A stretch of 64,000 nt of DNA from positions 1,194,912,665 through 1,194,976,664 of the forward strand of contig NC_056737.1 in assembly GCF_019279795.1 (NCBI RefSeq). Reading direction: 5' to 3'. Positions 49,851 to 60,519 of this stretch are shown here, piece by piece (within the stretch, counting starts at the first letter, position 1; each line of letters begins with the position of its first letter). The notes below the pieces were generated by a model. That model was not told the DNA's origin, ran no database searches, and saw nothing but the letters and a program-made list of their open reading frames with translations. The position numbers were made by a program, and so were the translations under genes. Source of the DNA: Protopterus annectens. Taxonomy: Eukaryota; Chordata; Ceratodontiformes; Protopteridae.

Positions 49851-52016
49851 CACCACTCTCTGCATTATGGTCAAGTATCATTACTTACAAACACCATTCA
49901 CATACAGTACAGCTTCGTCATACACATCATGCGTTACACACCCGTACATATCGTGGGTTCTACATACCTTGTCTGTGTTTCCTTCCGTTTTTCGTTGCGT
50001 GTATCACTATTCCGATTTCTTACTCTATCCGTTTTGGAGTACTAGTTCGGTATGAGCATACGGTTTGAATATCCTGAGAGTCATCCTTATATCCGTCGAT
50101 ACCTGCGACATGTGGGTTCATCACACCAATAGCTGTTCCTCAGTGTGTACTTGTGCGCATATCACCTGTGCATCTACTCCATTCGTACATTACGCGTCAT
50201 AACTAGGGTATGGTTGCATTCCACACCTGGGCGTTGGCTATTTGCCCTACCTTCGTGGAGATGGTCTGTATTGTGTTATGTTATGTGTAACTGCAGCCGC
50301 TATGTGTGGCGACAGGTACATTTCGCAGTGGTGTTAGCCGTGGATTGTGTGTGTTGGGTATGGTATTATGTTTGACATGTGGGTGTCCCTGTCCTGACGG
50401 TGTCTGTTGATGGCGTTTTGCATTTGGATGTGTAACATAGCTGTTGTATTCCTTTAAACAATGGATGCAAGTATGCATCCGCTGTTGATAGTGTTTCACA
50501 CGCGAGATGTTGCGGTTATGCAGCTGTCATTGACTGCCTGTATGTTTGTGCTGCTATTACGGCTTGTATCCCTTTGATAAGTGAGATGGGGAATATCGGA
50601 GGTTGTAGGTGATGGATACGGGTTGTGGGCCTTGCATCTCTACATACACGGTATGCTTGTCTGTGTGCTCCATCCCTGCCTGGGGAGTTGACAGTTACTT
50701 GTCTGTTGTTCTGGGAGTGTAGGTTGTGTTGTTGTCATGTGGTGTTGGTATCGCCTGCGTGTGTGCTTCCTGCATGTATTCCTCCGTCACATCGGTGGTA
50801 TATCTGTGGTTGTTTGTACGTGATGACTATCCCTTGTCATTCTGTCCCGGATATTTACAGTCATTGTGGTCCTGTACTTGGGATGGCCTGTTTGCCAGTG
50901 GTTGCCACCTATTCAGGTGGCGATTGCTTGTTTGACACTTGTAGAACACACAGCGGTGTTTACGGGCCGATACGTGGCCACGATCAGTACCGGGGTAGCA
51001 CATGCGTATTTCCGCGGTACATACCTATTGCTGTGTAACTTTGCTGACGTATTGTTTTGCAATTAGCATATCGGTGTCATACATACGGTCATGATTAGTA
51101 CATACGTCCTTTCCATTTCATTTGGGGTATATTCCTGTGGTACATTCTGGGACATTTTCACTTTGCATCGTTATACGTCGCCACACGCCTAGCCAGGGTG
51201 GGGCTCTCAGTACTACTTTGGGACTACTGGTGTACATACGCCTGGGGTTACTGTACTGTATGCCTACACATGTTATTCCACTCTGCCTCTCACATGGCAC
51301 CAACATACACATTTTACAGTGGCACACACATTACACTCACACAGCGAAACACACGGCACCCTCACCGCACACATACACATACTGCGGCAGTCACAGGGAC
51401 GGTTGCACACAGTACCTGCGTGGGCCGCATCACCGGTGGCAGTGTCTACCTCCCCCCTCATATCATCATAGTATTACCCGCACATGTACTGTTACTGTAC
51501 TGTGGCCTGGCGATCATTCCGACTCACGGTTATGCATTTCGGTATGTTGACCTTTCCATGGGTGGTGGTTTCCTCTTCTGTTAAACCTCCCAGATGCTCA
51601 GGTTGTCTTTCACTATGTTTACTATGTACAGATATCGCGTGTTACTTCTCTGTCACCTTACATCCCTCTAATTCCCTGTCTTACCTGTTGTACTTATATG
51701 TATATGTGTACATATATTTCTATGTATGTAATTATATCTATCTACATATCTGTATATGCACATATCTACATGTCTATATGTATACACCTTGCGGCGAACG
51801 TGGCAGCATACAGCAATGCCGTCTGCTGTAGGACCCGCGTACGGTTCAGGTGTTGGCATTCCATGCTCCATTGGCTGTTGGGTGTGCAGTGTTTGGGTGC
51901 TGCCTATGTTGGAGTCACACATGGGGCCACCCATACGGTACACTTTATGGGTGGCCATGTTTGTGTGCCGTCCATTTCACTGTGTGTGCAGATAGGGAGG
52001 TGTCAGTCCATGGGGC
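49851..52016. other. Harbinger interior downstream of the transposase
   Basis: Less CA-biased and more T/G-rich, with more CpG than the tract to its left; a short TATATG/TACATA-rich part lies at 51690-51785. Nothing coding was recognised. It separates the transposase stop from the Myb-like gene side. Confidence 0.5.
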
Positions 52017-53174
52017 CTACGCTGTCAGAGTATGTGCTATACGTTCCCTCTTTGCCAGGGCATAGGCATATTGGGTACGCCTCCGTCTGCCTACTGGGGC
52101 TGGCACAGTGTGTTCATGGTCCTGAACCCTCTGTGCCTGGACTGGCCTTGGCAGTTGTGGTGGGCTTTGTGGCCCTTCACCATTATGTCCCTGCAGCAGC
52201 TGCTTCCGCAGGATCATATTATGTAGCATGGCACATACTATGAATATGTGGGCACATGTGCCTGGAGAGTACTGCAGGGCTCCACCGGATGTATCCAAGC
52301 ACCGGAACCGTGATTTCAGCATCCCAAACACACGCTCTATGATTATTCTGGTTTGTGCGTGTGCCTTATTATGGCGTTCTTGCATGTGTGTGTGTGCATT
52401 TCTGATGGGAGTCATCATCCATGGCTCCAGTGCATAGCCAGCATCCCCCACAAGGTGGCCTTGTGGGATGTCCCCCCTGGTGAATACCTGGTACAGCTGT
52501 GAGGCATGCCAGATATGGGAGTCGTGGTAGCTTCCAGGGCTGCCAGCACACACATCCATGATAATGCCCTGCACATTGCACACGACCTGGCAATTGATGG
52601 AGGGGAATCCCTTGCGGTTTATGTAGCGTCTACCCTGCTCCCCAGGTGGTGACTTGATTTGTATGTGCATACAGTCTATCGCACCCAGTACCTCCAGGTA
52701 TTGTGTCACATGGTGGAAGCGGCACATATTGCTGGCCAACTCCTCCTGAGATCTGGGGAAGTATATATGCTCATTGGCATGTGGTAACATGGCATCCAGA
52801 AACTGGTGTAGTACCCTGGATGCTGATGCCTGTGAGATGCCCATTATATCCCCAGTTGGCCTTTGAAAGGTACCTGTGGCCAGTATTCGCAAGCTTACAC
52901 ATACCTTTGTGTCCACTGGGATGGGCTCCCCTCTGTTGTTTCTTGTTCTCAGGCGTGGCCGGCACAGCTCCACTATTTGCTGTAAAGTGTCCCTATCCAC
53001 CCTGTAATGCTCTACTATCTCCAGGTCTTGTAGCCCCTGGTAGGTTACCCTTGGTCTGAACACTCTCCTTCTCCTCTGAGGCCTACGGTAGTTGTCGGCA
53101 CCCTCCTCCACAACTCCGTCTGTCTCTAACACATGCTGATGGATCACGGCCACGGCGGCACTCAACATGTACAT
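52017..53174 (-). CDS. PIF/Harbinger DDE transposase (HARBI1-like), apparently intact
   Basis: 385 residues from the preferred start MYMLSAAVAVIHQHVL; the frame stays open 25 codons further up (to 53249), but a TATA box at 53251-53257 would put the transcript start below that Met. Order of parts: an N-terminal region with VFRPRVTY; a helix-turn-helix-like block ATGTFQRPTGDIMGISQASASRVL (about 100-122); then the DDE_Tnp_4 catalytic core with GAIDCMHIQI (Asp167), GSYHDSHIW (Asp218), VGDAGY (Asp244) and IIIERVFGMLKSRFR (Glu280); and a Pro/Arg-rich tail. Asp167, Asp244 and Glu280 fit the expected triad. Length matches the family. It cuts the element at its inverted repeats together with the Myb-like protein. 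Confidence 0.93.
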   Translation of the reverse strand: MYMLSAAVAVIHQHVLETDGVVEEGADNYRRPQRRRRVFRPRVTYQGLQDLEIVEHYRVDRDTLQQIVELCRPRLRTRNNRGEPIPVDTKVCVSLRILATGTFQRPTGDIMGISQASASRVLHQFLDAMLPHANEHIYFPRSQEELASNMCRFHHVTQYLEVLGAIDCMHIQIKSPPGEQGRRYINRKGFPSINCQVVCNVQGIIMDVCAGSPGSYHDSHIWHASQLYQVFTRGDIPQGHLVGDAGYALEPWMMTPIRNAHTHMQERHNKAHAQTRIIIERVFGMLKSRFRCLDTSGGALQYSPGTCAHIFIVCAMLHNMILRKQLLQGHNGEGPQSPPQLPRPVQAQRVQDHEHTVPAPVGRRRRTQYAYALAKRERIAHTLTA

Positions 53175-53250
53175 TTTAAAAGTTCCCCGTGTGTTTACAC
53201 CATTGGTGTGGCGTTTGGGAATACACGGCTGTGTGTTGTGTGCATTCACA

Positions 53251-53257
53251 CTTTATA
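53251..53257 (-). promoter_or_regulatory. Candidate TATA box of the transposase
   Basis: TATAAAG on the minus strand, about 77 bp upstream of the ATG at 53174. A start site some 30 bp below it would give a 5' UTR of about 50 bases and exclude the upstream Met at 53249. Position and match are the only evidence. Confidence 0.45.
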
Positions 53258-54639
53258 CTGTTGTGCTGTATACCCGGTGATGTCATAGGGTGTGTCTGTG
53301 CGGTCGTATCTGGGGATTATCTTCCGTGTTTTACCGTTGGCACTGCAACGCTGTTGCCTTTGGTGTTGCATTACTCTTGCCTGCAATGGATTAGCTTTCG
53401 ACCTTACCTTACTGTTTCTGCACGTTGCACCTACTATTTCCTGGCATGCATCCTGCAGAGCCCTGTCATGTGTAGTTTCTGGGCATGGCATATCGTGCGT
53501 TTTGTGTGCCGCCGTTATGCTGCCTGTCTACTTGGCTCTGCTGTGTCAGGTCTTCACTCTTTGCAATCTGCTACCTCCCCTACTTTCTTTGCATTCATAT
53601 GCCTCCCCTATCCCGTTTTGCAGGTTTCTGCATGCAGAGTTGTCAGCTGCCGATTGGCCTTCGTGGGTTGATTACTGTTGATTGCTCATTACTACTCCAA
53701 TTACACTGCTTCCGCATTTCCTCATATTCTCAACATCACCTTCCTGTATCCGATGTTGTTTGTGGGGCGAGCGTCACATGACTGGGTTAAGGGAACGTAG
53801 TCATCCTTGTGCACATGCACCTCTGCGCGCATTGTGTGCTCTCAGCTCAACTATTTCCCCACACGCCGGTCCTGCAGCTGTGATGTGCAATGTACAGCCC
53901 AGGTTTGCTGGGCTCCAATGTGCTTCCTCCTACAGTGGCACACCCCTCTGCAGGTGACATGTATTCCCTCTGAGCCACTCCTCGGTGTATTACCGCTGTG
54001 CCGTTTGGTACAGCCTTACGCCGGCGGGGGTTTTGCGATTCAGTATTATCTGCCTCATTTGCATGGCATTGACTACTAATTCATAGTTACCGCGCGAACA
54101 CTGCTGCGACTCCTTGGCAACCCTTGCACCGTGGATGTGGCTTTCCATGCATACCATGGTGTATTGTGGCTGTGAAGCTGATGTGTATTACACTGCTCTT
54201 TTATGACATTGTCATATTATTTCATTGTTTAGCACCTTCCGCAGACATGTCCTGGGGTTCTGCTGTGAGTTTCTGTGGACATACCATTTATGTTATTATT
54301 TACATGTTGTGAATGTTTTCTTTTGACATTCTCTGTGTCTTTCGCCATTGGCATGTGGCATCAGTGTGATACCTGACGTTGACAGCCTTCCATTACTCCT
54401 ATGTTATGTTTGGGTAAATGTAAACCGTTTTTTTGGTTTACATTGCCGTGCCCTTATGCTACGCCTGCGCCACTTCGTGGATCGCTATATGCCTTCAATT
54501 GCATGGTGCAACACCGCACATGGGGTGTTTAGCATACCTACGCCGGAGGCGGCGCAGATCCGGCGCACGCCGGTAGTGCACGTGGAATTGGATCGTACCT
54601 GAATTGCTCGGTGGCCATATTTGGCGTTGTAACGCCTAC
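53258..54639. other. Harbinger right subterminal region
   Basis: T/C-rich sequence with many CpG, between transposase promoter and right TIR. Near the end it holds GC-rich palindrome-like pieces (acgccggaggcggcg, gcgcacgccggtag), plausible binding sites for the Myb-like protein. No coding region is supported. Confidence 0.5.
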
Positions 54640-54679
54640 GCTATGTGTCCGCCTGGCGCAGCGTTCATGAATCCCGGGG
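54640..54679 (-). repeat. Right terminal inverted repeat of the Harbinger
   Basis: Last 16 bp TTCATGAATCCCGGGG are the exact reverse complement of 20502-20517. Inside it, cgcctggcgcagcg matches the GC-rich inner part of the left end loosely. Confidence 0.85.
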
Positions 54680-54682
54680 GTG
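54680..54682. repeat. Harbinger target-site duplication, right
   Basis: GTG, equal to 20499-20501. Confidence 0.6.
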
Positions 54683-54815
54683 GTGTAAGGATATGCTGGG
54701 CATCAGTGCTGGAGCCAGTGGAGGGTTGGCAGGTTGAGCTGCAGTAGTTGGCTTAACTCCCTGTGCTGAAAATAATTTTATTTGTTGGCAGAAAATTATG
54801 ACAACAGGACAGTGT

Positions 54816-54894
<79 letters not shown>

Positions 54895-55086
54895 CAAGAG
54901 ATAAGGGGTGGGGTGAGACAAAAAAAAAACAGATGATTAGAACCATTATATGTCATATAAGTACTTTATTACAATAATTATATTTTTATTATTATATTAG
55001 CTACACAGCTTTCGAAATCCAAAATAGGATTCTGAATTATAACAAGTAATCCTTATAATATGCAGATATTGCATATATGCTTTTAA
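54683..55086. other. Right flank of Harbinger, with (TA)n
   Basis: AT-rich DNA without the interior word bias, containing a TA run at 54819-54891 and an A9 run. Nothing else was recognised. Confidence 0.5.
54819..54891. repeat. (TA)n microsatellite
   Basis: Uninterrupted TA run of about 36 repeats. Confidence 0.97.
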
Positions 55087-58000
55087 ATTTATTTATTTAT
55101 TTTACATTTGTTTACCGGGATAGTCCGACTGGGATAGTTGCCCATTTTCAGTGAAGGCCCGGGGAGAAAAGCTCCGGAGATAGTAACATAAGTAGTAATT
55201 AGTTATAAAAAGCTAGTAGAAAATTGGTAGCAAGAAAGCTAATGCATTGCTTAGAAACATTGCACACACATTAATAAAACAACAGCAGGGAGATATTAGA
55301 ACACTGGTAGTGTAAAGCTAAACATTGCTATCAAATATTACACACACATTACAGAAAACAACAGGTACAGTACATTCCTTCATCAAATTGTCAACTAAGA
55401 CAGGTAAGTACAGAACAGATAGAAATAAGTCATTGCATATGCACTACTGTAGGACCTGCTAGTGGAGCAAGTAGTGAATGAGGAAAGAAGGAGATTGTCC
55501 AGGGGTAATACAGGTGCAGAGCCACTTATTCATGAGCTGTTCTTTGAGTAGTTGCTTAAAATGGTGAATATGTTTTGTGGGATACAGTTCTAGATTTTAG
55601 CAATGTGATTAGCAAATAGTCACCAAAAGAGTTACTAGATTTGTGGCATTTTAGAAGTAGTTTATTGGATGAGTGAAGTGTACAGGTGGTGTAGTATGGT
55701 TGGAGTGCTGGACAGGCATCGGGTTGATAAATGATATTATGGGCAATTGTCAATTGGCTCAGTGATAGAAGATGTGGTAGTTCTAGCCAGTGTAGTTGTT
55801 TTAGGGCAGCATGGTTGTGTGGTCTATTAGGAAGGTTGGCAGCAAAATGAGCAATTTTGTGGTAGCAAGTCCCTAGTTTGGAAAGTTCGATTTTTTCTAA
55901 CATTAGTGATGACTGGGGAGGTGTACAGAAATGTGGACAGAAAGTGGGTTCTAGCTAGGGACACTTTGGTGTGAGGGGTGAGGAATGTTCTGAACCTATA
56001 TAGACAGCCAAGTTTAATATGTATCTTCTTGACAGTAAGGGTGTGTTTTTGTCGTAGCTTAATGAGCTATTTATTGTGACTAAACTAGAAGTTTAGTGTT
56101 ATCTACTGCTTCAATTTTAGTGTAGTTGGAGAAGAGGATATAGAGAGTGGAGGTGGGTTCTATGGATTTATGTGTAAATATCATAAGCTTTATTTTATTG
56201 GGGTTTAATATGAGTTGGTTCCCCTTGACATAGAGTTCTATATCTGAGAAGGCTTGTTGGGTTTTGAGTTGTAGTTCTGGGTAGGAGGGGCTGTGCAAAT
56301 GACTGTGGAGTCATCTGCATATTGTACTATGGTAGCATGTGGGGTAGCGGTGTTGAGTTTATTTGCAAAGATGCAGAAGAGTAGGGGGCTGAGTACTGAG
56401 CCTTGTGGGACACGAACAGTAATAGGTAGTGAAGGTGATAAGTCATCAGCCCACTTGACAGCTGTCAGTCAGACAGGTAGCTGTGGAACCAAGCAAGTGC
56501 TGAGTAAGAATTGTGCATGGAGGCTAATTCTTGCAGTAGTAACTTGTGGGACACGGTGTCAAAAGCTTTAGACATGTCCAAGAATATGGAAGAGACATTG
56601 TTATTGTTGTTTTTGTGGCAGTTGATGGTATCTGTGAAGCTTAAGAGAGTGGAGGTAGTACTGTGTTTAGGTCTAAAGCTGTGCTGAGCATTTTAAAGCA
56701 GATTTTTTGTAGGTAGGTCAGAAGTTGGGAATGAATACATTTCTCTAATAGTTTGCTAAGGGAGGAGAGAATGGCACTGGGCCTGTAGTTGGTTATTTTT
56801 GTGGAAGGCCCTTCTTTATGATTCCATAGTACTGGTACATGTTGTTCAGTGATGGAGCAATTGATGAACATGGATATTGAGTAGGAAATGGAGTCAGCTC
56901 TGAATTTTAGAAATTCATTTGGGAGTTGATTGGTGGCAAGAGTAGTGACTTTAAGTTTACGAAGGAGCTTTTTTATGTAACTAGTCTGGCTGGGTTGGAA
57001 TGAGAAGGTGGGGGAATGGAGGTTAGGAGTAGTGGGTATTGTTAGAGGGGAGTTGCTGTTAATTAATAAGTTTTGGATGGAGTTGATGAAATGTGAATTG
57101 AATTGGGCTGCCACTGATGTGTTGTTATTTGGGATTGAAGGGGAAGGGGTGGTGGTTTGGCTGGGGGTAAGAGTTGTTCAATGGCATGTCAGTATTTCTG
57201 AGGATTATTTTTTATGTTTTTGTTGGATCTGAGTGTAGTACGATGTCTTGTCATTACAGATTTGTTTTTTAGATAGATTTCTTACTTGGCATTAGTTCCC
57301 TAAGGAAGGTAGGGTTTTAGTAGATTTGTAGCTTAGCCATGCTTTGTCTCTTTGTTTCATTATATCACTTGTTTCTTTGGTTAGCCATGGAGTTGGGGTG
57401 CTTTTGCAATGAGTTTTTCTGATAGAGGCCAGTGAAGTGAGTTTAGGATATCTAAAATGAGTTATTGAAGTATTCAATGGCTTCGTCAAGGGTAAGGTGA
57501 CTTAAGGGGGACCAGTTGTGATGTTTAAGGAGGGAATTAAAATTTTGGGAAGAAATTTTTTTTGTATGAATCTGTTTATAGATTGAGCTTTTGGTTGAAT
57601 CACCTAAGAATAAGGTTTTTTGATTGAAGGTAGAGAAGGCTCAGCTAAGAAGATTTTCAATGATTAGTCTATTGTTACATGGGGGGAGGTTTATGGCTAA
57701 AATTAGAATGGACTTGTTTTTGTTGATGAGTAGATGAGAGACTATGACTTCAGAGTTGGTCGTTAGAGGAGCAGATATATCTAGTTGCCGGAGGGCAAGG
57801 TTATTTTTGTATAAAATAGCTAGACCACCACTGCATTTGTGCTTTCTGTCTAATCTATGGATGTTATATCCTTGGGGCAGGAATTCATTGCTTTTATTGT
57901 GGTCTTTTTATCAGGTTTCAGCAAGTATAGCTACATCTGGAGAGTACAGTGTGAATGTTGCTTGGAATTCAGGAATGTTGTTTAGAATGCTTCTAAGATT

Positions 58001-58860
58001 AATGTTTAAGATTAGTAGATCAGAGGTGGTATGAGTAAGTGGAGAGGTGATAGCCGAGGCAGAATTTAATATTTGGGAAGAGGTTTTGCAGATTTGTAAA
58101 GGGCCAGGATTAGGATGTATGTCCCCACAGCAATTAAGTAGTGAGGGCTTGAGTAAGTAGTTGTGCCTTTGTGGAGTAGGAGAGTAGATTTTTGTTTGGG
58201 GGATTTTTTTAGTGGTAATAGATGGATGTATGTGTAGATGAAAAGTTGTGAAGATATGCTGATATTGGTATTTAGACAAGATTGTGGAAGGTGGCGAGTA
58301 CTAGTGGATGTGTGTGTATGAGAGATGTTGAAGTGGTGATAGGAAGAGGAGTAGTAAGAGGTTATGAGTAGTAGGGTTAGCAAAGCTGACTGATAGCAGT
58401 GTGAGTAGTAGGTAAGGTGGATGTACTGTGTGTGGTAGAAGTTGAATGTAGGTGTGTGGTAAGTTGTGGGAGGAGAATAGACAGGCTGGGAATTGTGGGT
58501 GGGGTGCAAGAGAGTGGAGTGGGAGTGGAGTGTGAGTGTGATGCTGGGAGTGGTTGATGTGTGTTGGGTATGATTAGATATGGTGTAGGTAATGTGATTG
58601 GATGAGAGAGCAGTGGGGTGTGGTATGTGTGAGTATAAGTGTAAGGAAAGTGGAAGTGGGTAGTAATGGGGGTAGGGTAGGGGAGCAGAGTAAACCCAAA
58701 GCACAGCGGAGGGCAAACAGAGCAGGATGCGCCAGATCTCAGGCAGAATGAATAGGAAAAAACTAGTAAAACCATTAAAAAACTATCTCCAACACAGAAA
58801 AACAAGAAGCAAGTATGGTGAGAGAGGATTTGCACAGTGTGAGAGTAGACTGTAATCAGG
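55087..58860 (-). mobile_element. L2/CR1-group LINE with 2A-like motif, copy 3
   Basis: The plus side begins with a TTTA tail and the shared 3' block (accgggatagtcc, cccattttcagtg). On the minus strand there are a His/Ser/Thr/Pro-rich leader (58716-58130, starting with VLWVYSAPLPYPH, equivalent to ALWVHTAPLSYPK in copy 2), GDIHPNPGP (58126-58100), the endonuclease start (LLILNINLRSILNNIPEFQ), fingers (57114-56641: ATNQLPNEFLKF, TNYRPSAILSSLSKLLEKC) and the thumb/C-terminal part (55903-55556). The palm catalytic box lies near 56300 in poor shape. It diverges clearly from copy 2, so it may be another subfamily. Several frame breaks. Confidence 0.88.
58100..58126 (-). other. 2A-like GDIHPNPGP motif (copy 3)
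   Basis: Nine codons for GDIHPNPGP preceded by LLNCC, in the frame that continues into the endonuclease. The same motif in a divergent second copy argues that it was under selection in the active family. Confidence 0.75.
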
Positions 58861-59494
58861 GCAATAGATGTAGACTTTGTAGAGTGAATGGAAGAAGGAC
58901 AGATCCACTGTATAGTTGCACTGTTGAAGCTTGCTGTGAGGGGATAATATAGCTGAGTAAAATCAGAAGGATTTAAGTTGAGTGTTAGAGTCTTTTGGGC
59001 TGAGCAGGGCTGCTAGGATGCTAGAGTAAGGGGATATTCAATAACTAGTGATTGTTTGGATTGTACTTATCTACATGCACTATTAACTATTAGGAATTTA
59101 CACAACTAAATGAAGCTAAGGGGAGAGAAAATTATACAGAGTACTGGGTCAGATTAGAGAGGTACATTAGAGGAGACCAAGCGACCCTAACAGCATGCTC
59201 CCAACAAAAATCCCAAAGGTCATGTAGTTATTCAATATAATAGCAAAAAAAAAAAACATACAGCAATTTAATTTTTGGTGGGTACATATTATGTTAACAA
59301 CTGACATTAAAGCCAATTTTGCTGGAATTAAAAACAAAAAAGGATATTTTTGTAACTGGAATGTATTTGTCATTTGTGGGAATTGAACCCACCAAATCTG
59401 ACTACACTATTACACTTGCCTAATACAATTAGCAAGAGCTACAGAAGAAAGCGCTCATGTTCGCTTTTACAGTTAAGATCTGCATGCTTAAGTT
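58861..59494. other. No recognisable feature
   Basis: A-rich sequence; the left part may be 5' UTR of the LINE copy. A short run of A occurs at 59247-59258. No gene is visible. Confidence 0.4.
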
Positions 59495-60095
59495 GATAGT
59501 AATGCATAGAAGAGCAAAAATTTTAATACAATCATGTTCATTTGTGCTGCATATCTACCTCTTCCCTCTCTGAGTCTTTCTAATCTTTCAGCATATGCCT
59601 CCCTGTTCACTGAAATTCCCTGACCAGTTGTAAAATAAAGAAGGAGAGAAAGGAACATCAAAGCATTATGCATATCAGTCTTGGCTACCTGCAGTTAACG
59701 TGCTTGTATCTGTATACTTACACAATTGTCGGATATCAGCAGTCCAAACCTCATACAACCATGTACTGAACTGTGTCTGCTTGTGCCATTTCAGGTCATT
59801 ATAATGGTGCCTGCATTGCTCATCAGTGTGTGGTATGCCAGGGGCACTGGACACAGCCTTGAATAGACTGTTCCAAGCCTTAGCCTTATACTGAGACCTG
59901 GTATAGTCCCCCTACAACAGCCTACACCAATAATGCTTTATGAGGAGTGCAATAAATATTTTTGACTCCTCCACACACTACCTTTGAGCCCTGAATTGGC
60001 CACCATCCTTCCCAGCTCTTGCCATGTCTGCACATGTTCTCCAACAACAGTAAAAGTGTTTTCCTGCCACCATTCCAACCATGTTTATGCAATGT
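59495..60095 (-). pseudogene. Myb/SANT-like gene remnant, probably from a second transposon family
   Basis: Minus-strand translation near 59900-59730 reads YKAKAWNSLFKAV, then TDEQCRHHYNDLKWHKQTQF and WLYEVWTADIRQL, the Trp and helix pattern of Myb/SANT-like DNA-binding domains. A good donor (T|GTAAGT, complement of 59716-59721) follows. Further 3', after an acceptor-like ggtcag at about 59620, comes VNREAYAERLERLREGRGRYAAQ. The upstream half is interrupted by stops and the splice phase does not clearly fit, so it is called a remnant. It differs from the Harbinger protein at 43342 and could come from another Harbinger or hAT-like element or a host trihelix-like gene. Confidence 0.45.
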
Positions 60096-60317
60096 TGCAT
60101 GGAGAACAAAATTGGCAAACAGACAGGAAGGCAGTTTATGAAACTGGAAGGATATGTGACATTTAGGATTAATTTATAGCATGTTTGTTCCTATACCTCA
60201 CAACAATTTGTCCGATGGTCAAAACTAATAAGTTCCAGAAAATGTGATATTCACCTGCAATGGTGAAAAAATGAGCGTACTTCCACGAATAAAATCAAAT
60301 AATTTATTGCACAAAAT

Positions 60318-60373
60318 GAATCGTTAAGCGCTTTCACCCACTTGTCGTGGGCTTCCTCAGAACAAAGAATAAT
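60318..60373 (-). ncRNA. Hammerhead ribozyme fold, left terminal repeat
   Basis: Reverse complement of the right-hand ribozyme, with CTGAGGA, the CCCAC/GTGGG stem, GAAA and gcgctt in the same order. Stem I here pairs ttgtt with aacga using one G-U. Orientation is opposite, as expected from the inverted repeats. Confidence 0.65.
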
Positions 60374-60519
60374 TGATATCTCACAATTTAAATACTCCTT
60401 TTGGAGCCAATTTAACAACTGACATTTAAAGAAATATAACATGTTAACAATATTACGTTAAAAAACTACATGATAGTGTAGTGGTAAAGGACTCATGGGA
60501 ATTTTTAAAAAATTTCCTA

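Larger units (their letters stand above)
20502..54679 (-). mobile_element. Giant PIF/Harbinger DNA transposon, about 34.2 kb
   Basis: The ends form a perfect 16-bp inverted repeat, CCCCGGGATTCATGAA, with looser similarity (GC-rich, GCGC-containing) inward to about 40 bp. The interior contains the two hallmark Harbinger genes on the minus strand: an open HARBI1-like transposase near the right end and a spliced Myb/SANT-like protein mid-element. Typical Harbingers are a few kilobases long, so this is exceptionally large. The extra length comes from low-complexity interior DNA, two CR1 insertions, Penelope-like remnants and three tandem arrays. An alternative is that the genes belong to a smaller element nested between unrelated TIR sequences, but no inner pair of Harbinger ends was seen. 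Confidence 0.8.

Noticed and set aside
20502-54679. Polinton/Maverick reading for the giant element
   Set aside because: No polymerase, integrase, protease or capsid sequence was seen; the genes and the 3-bp duplication fit Harbinger.
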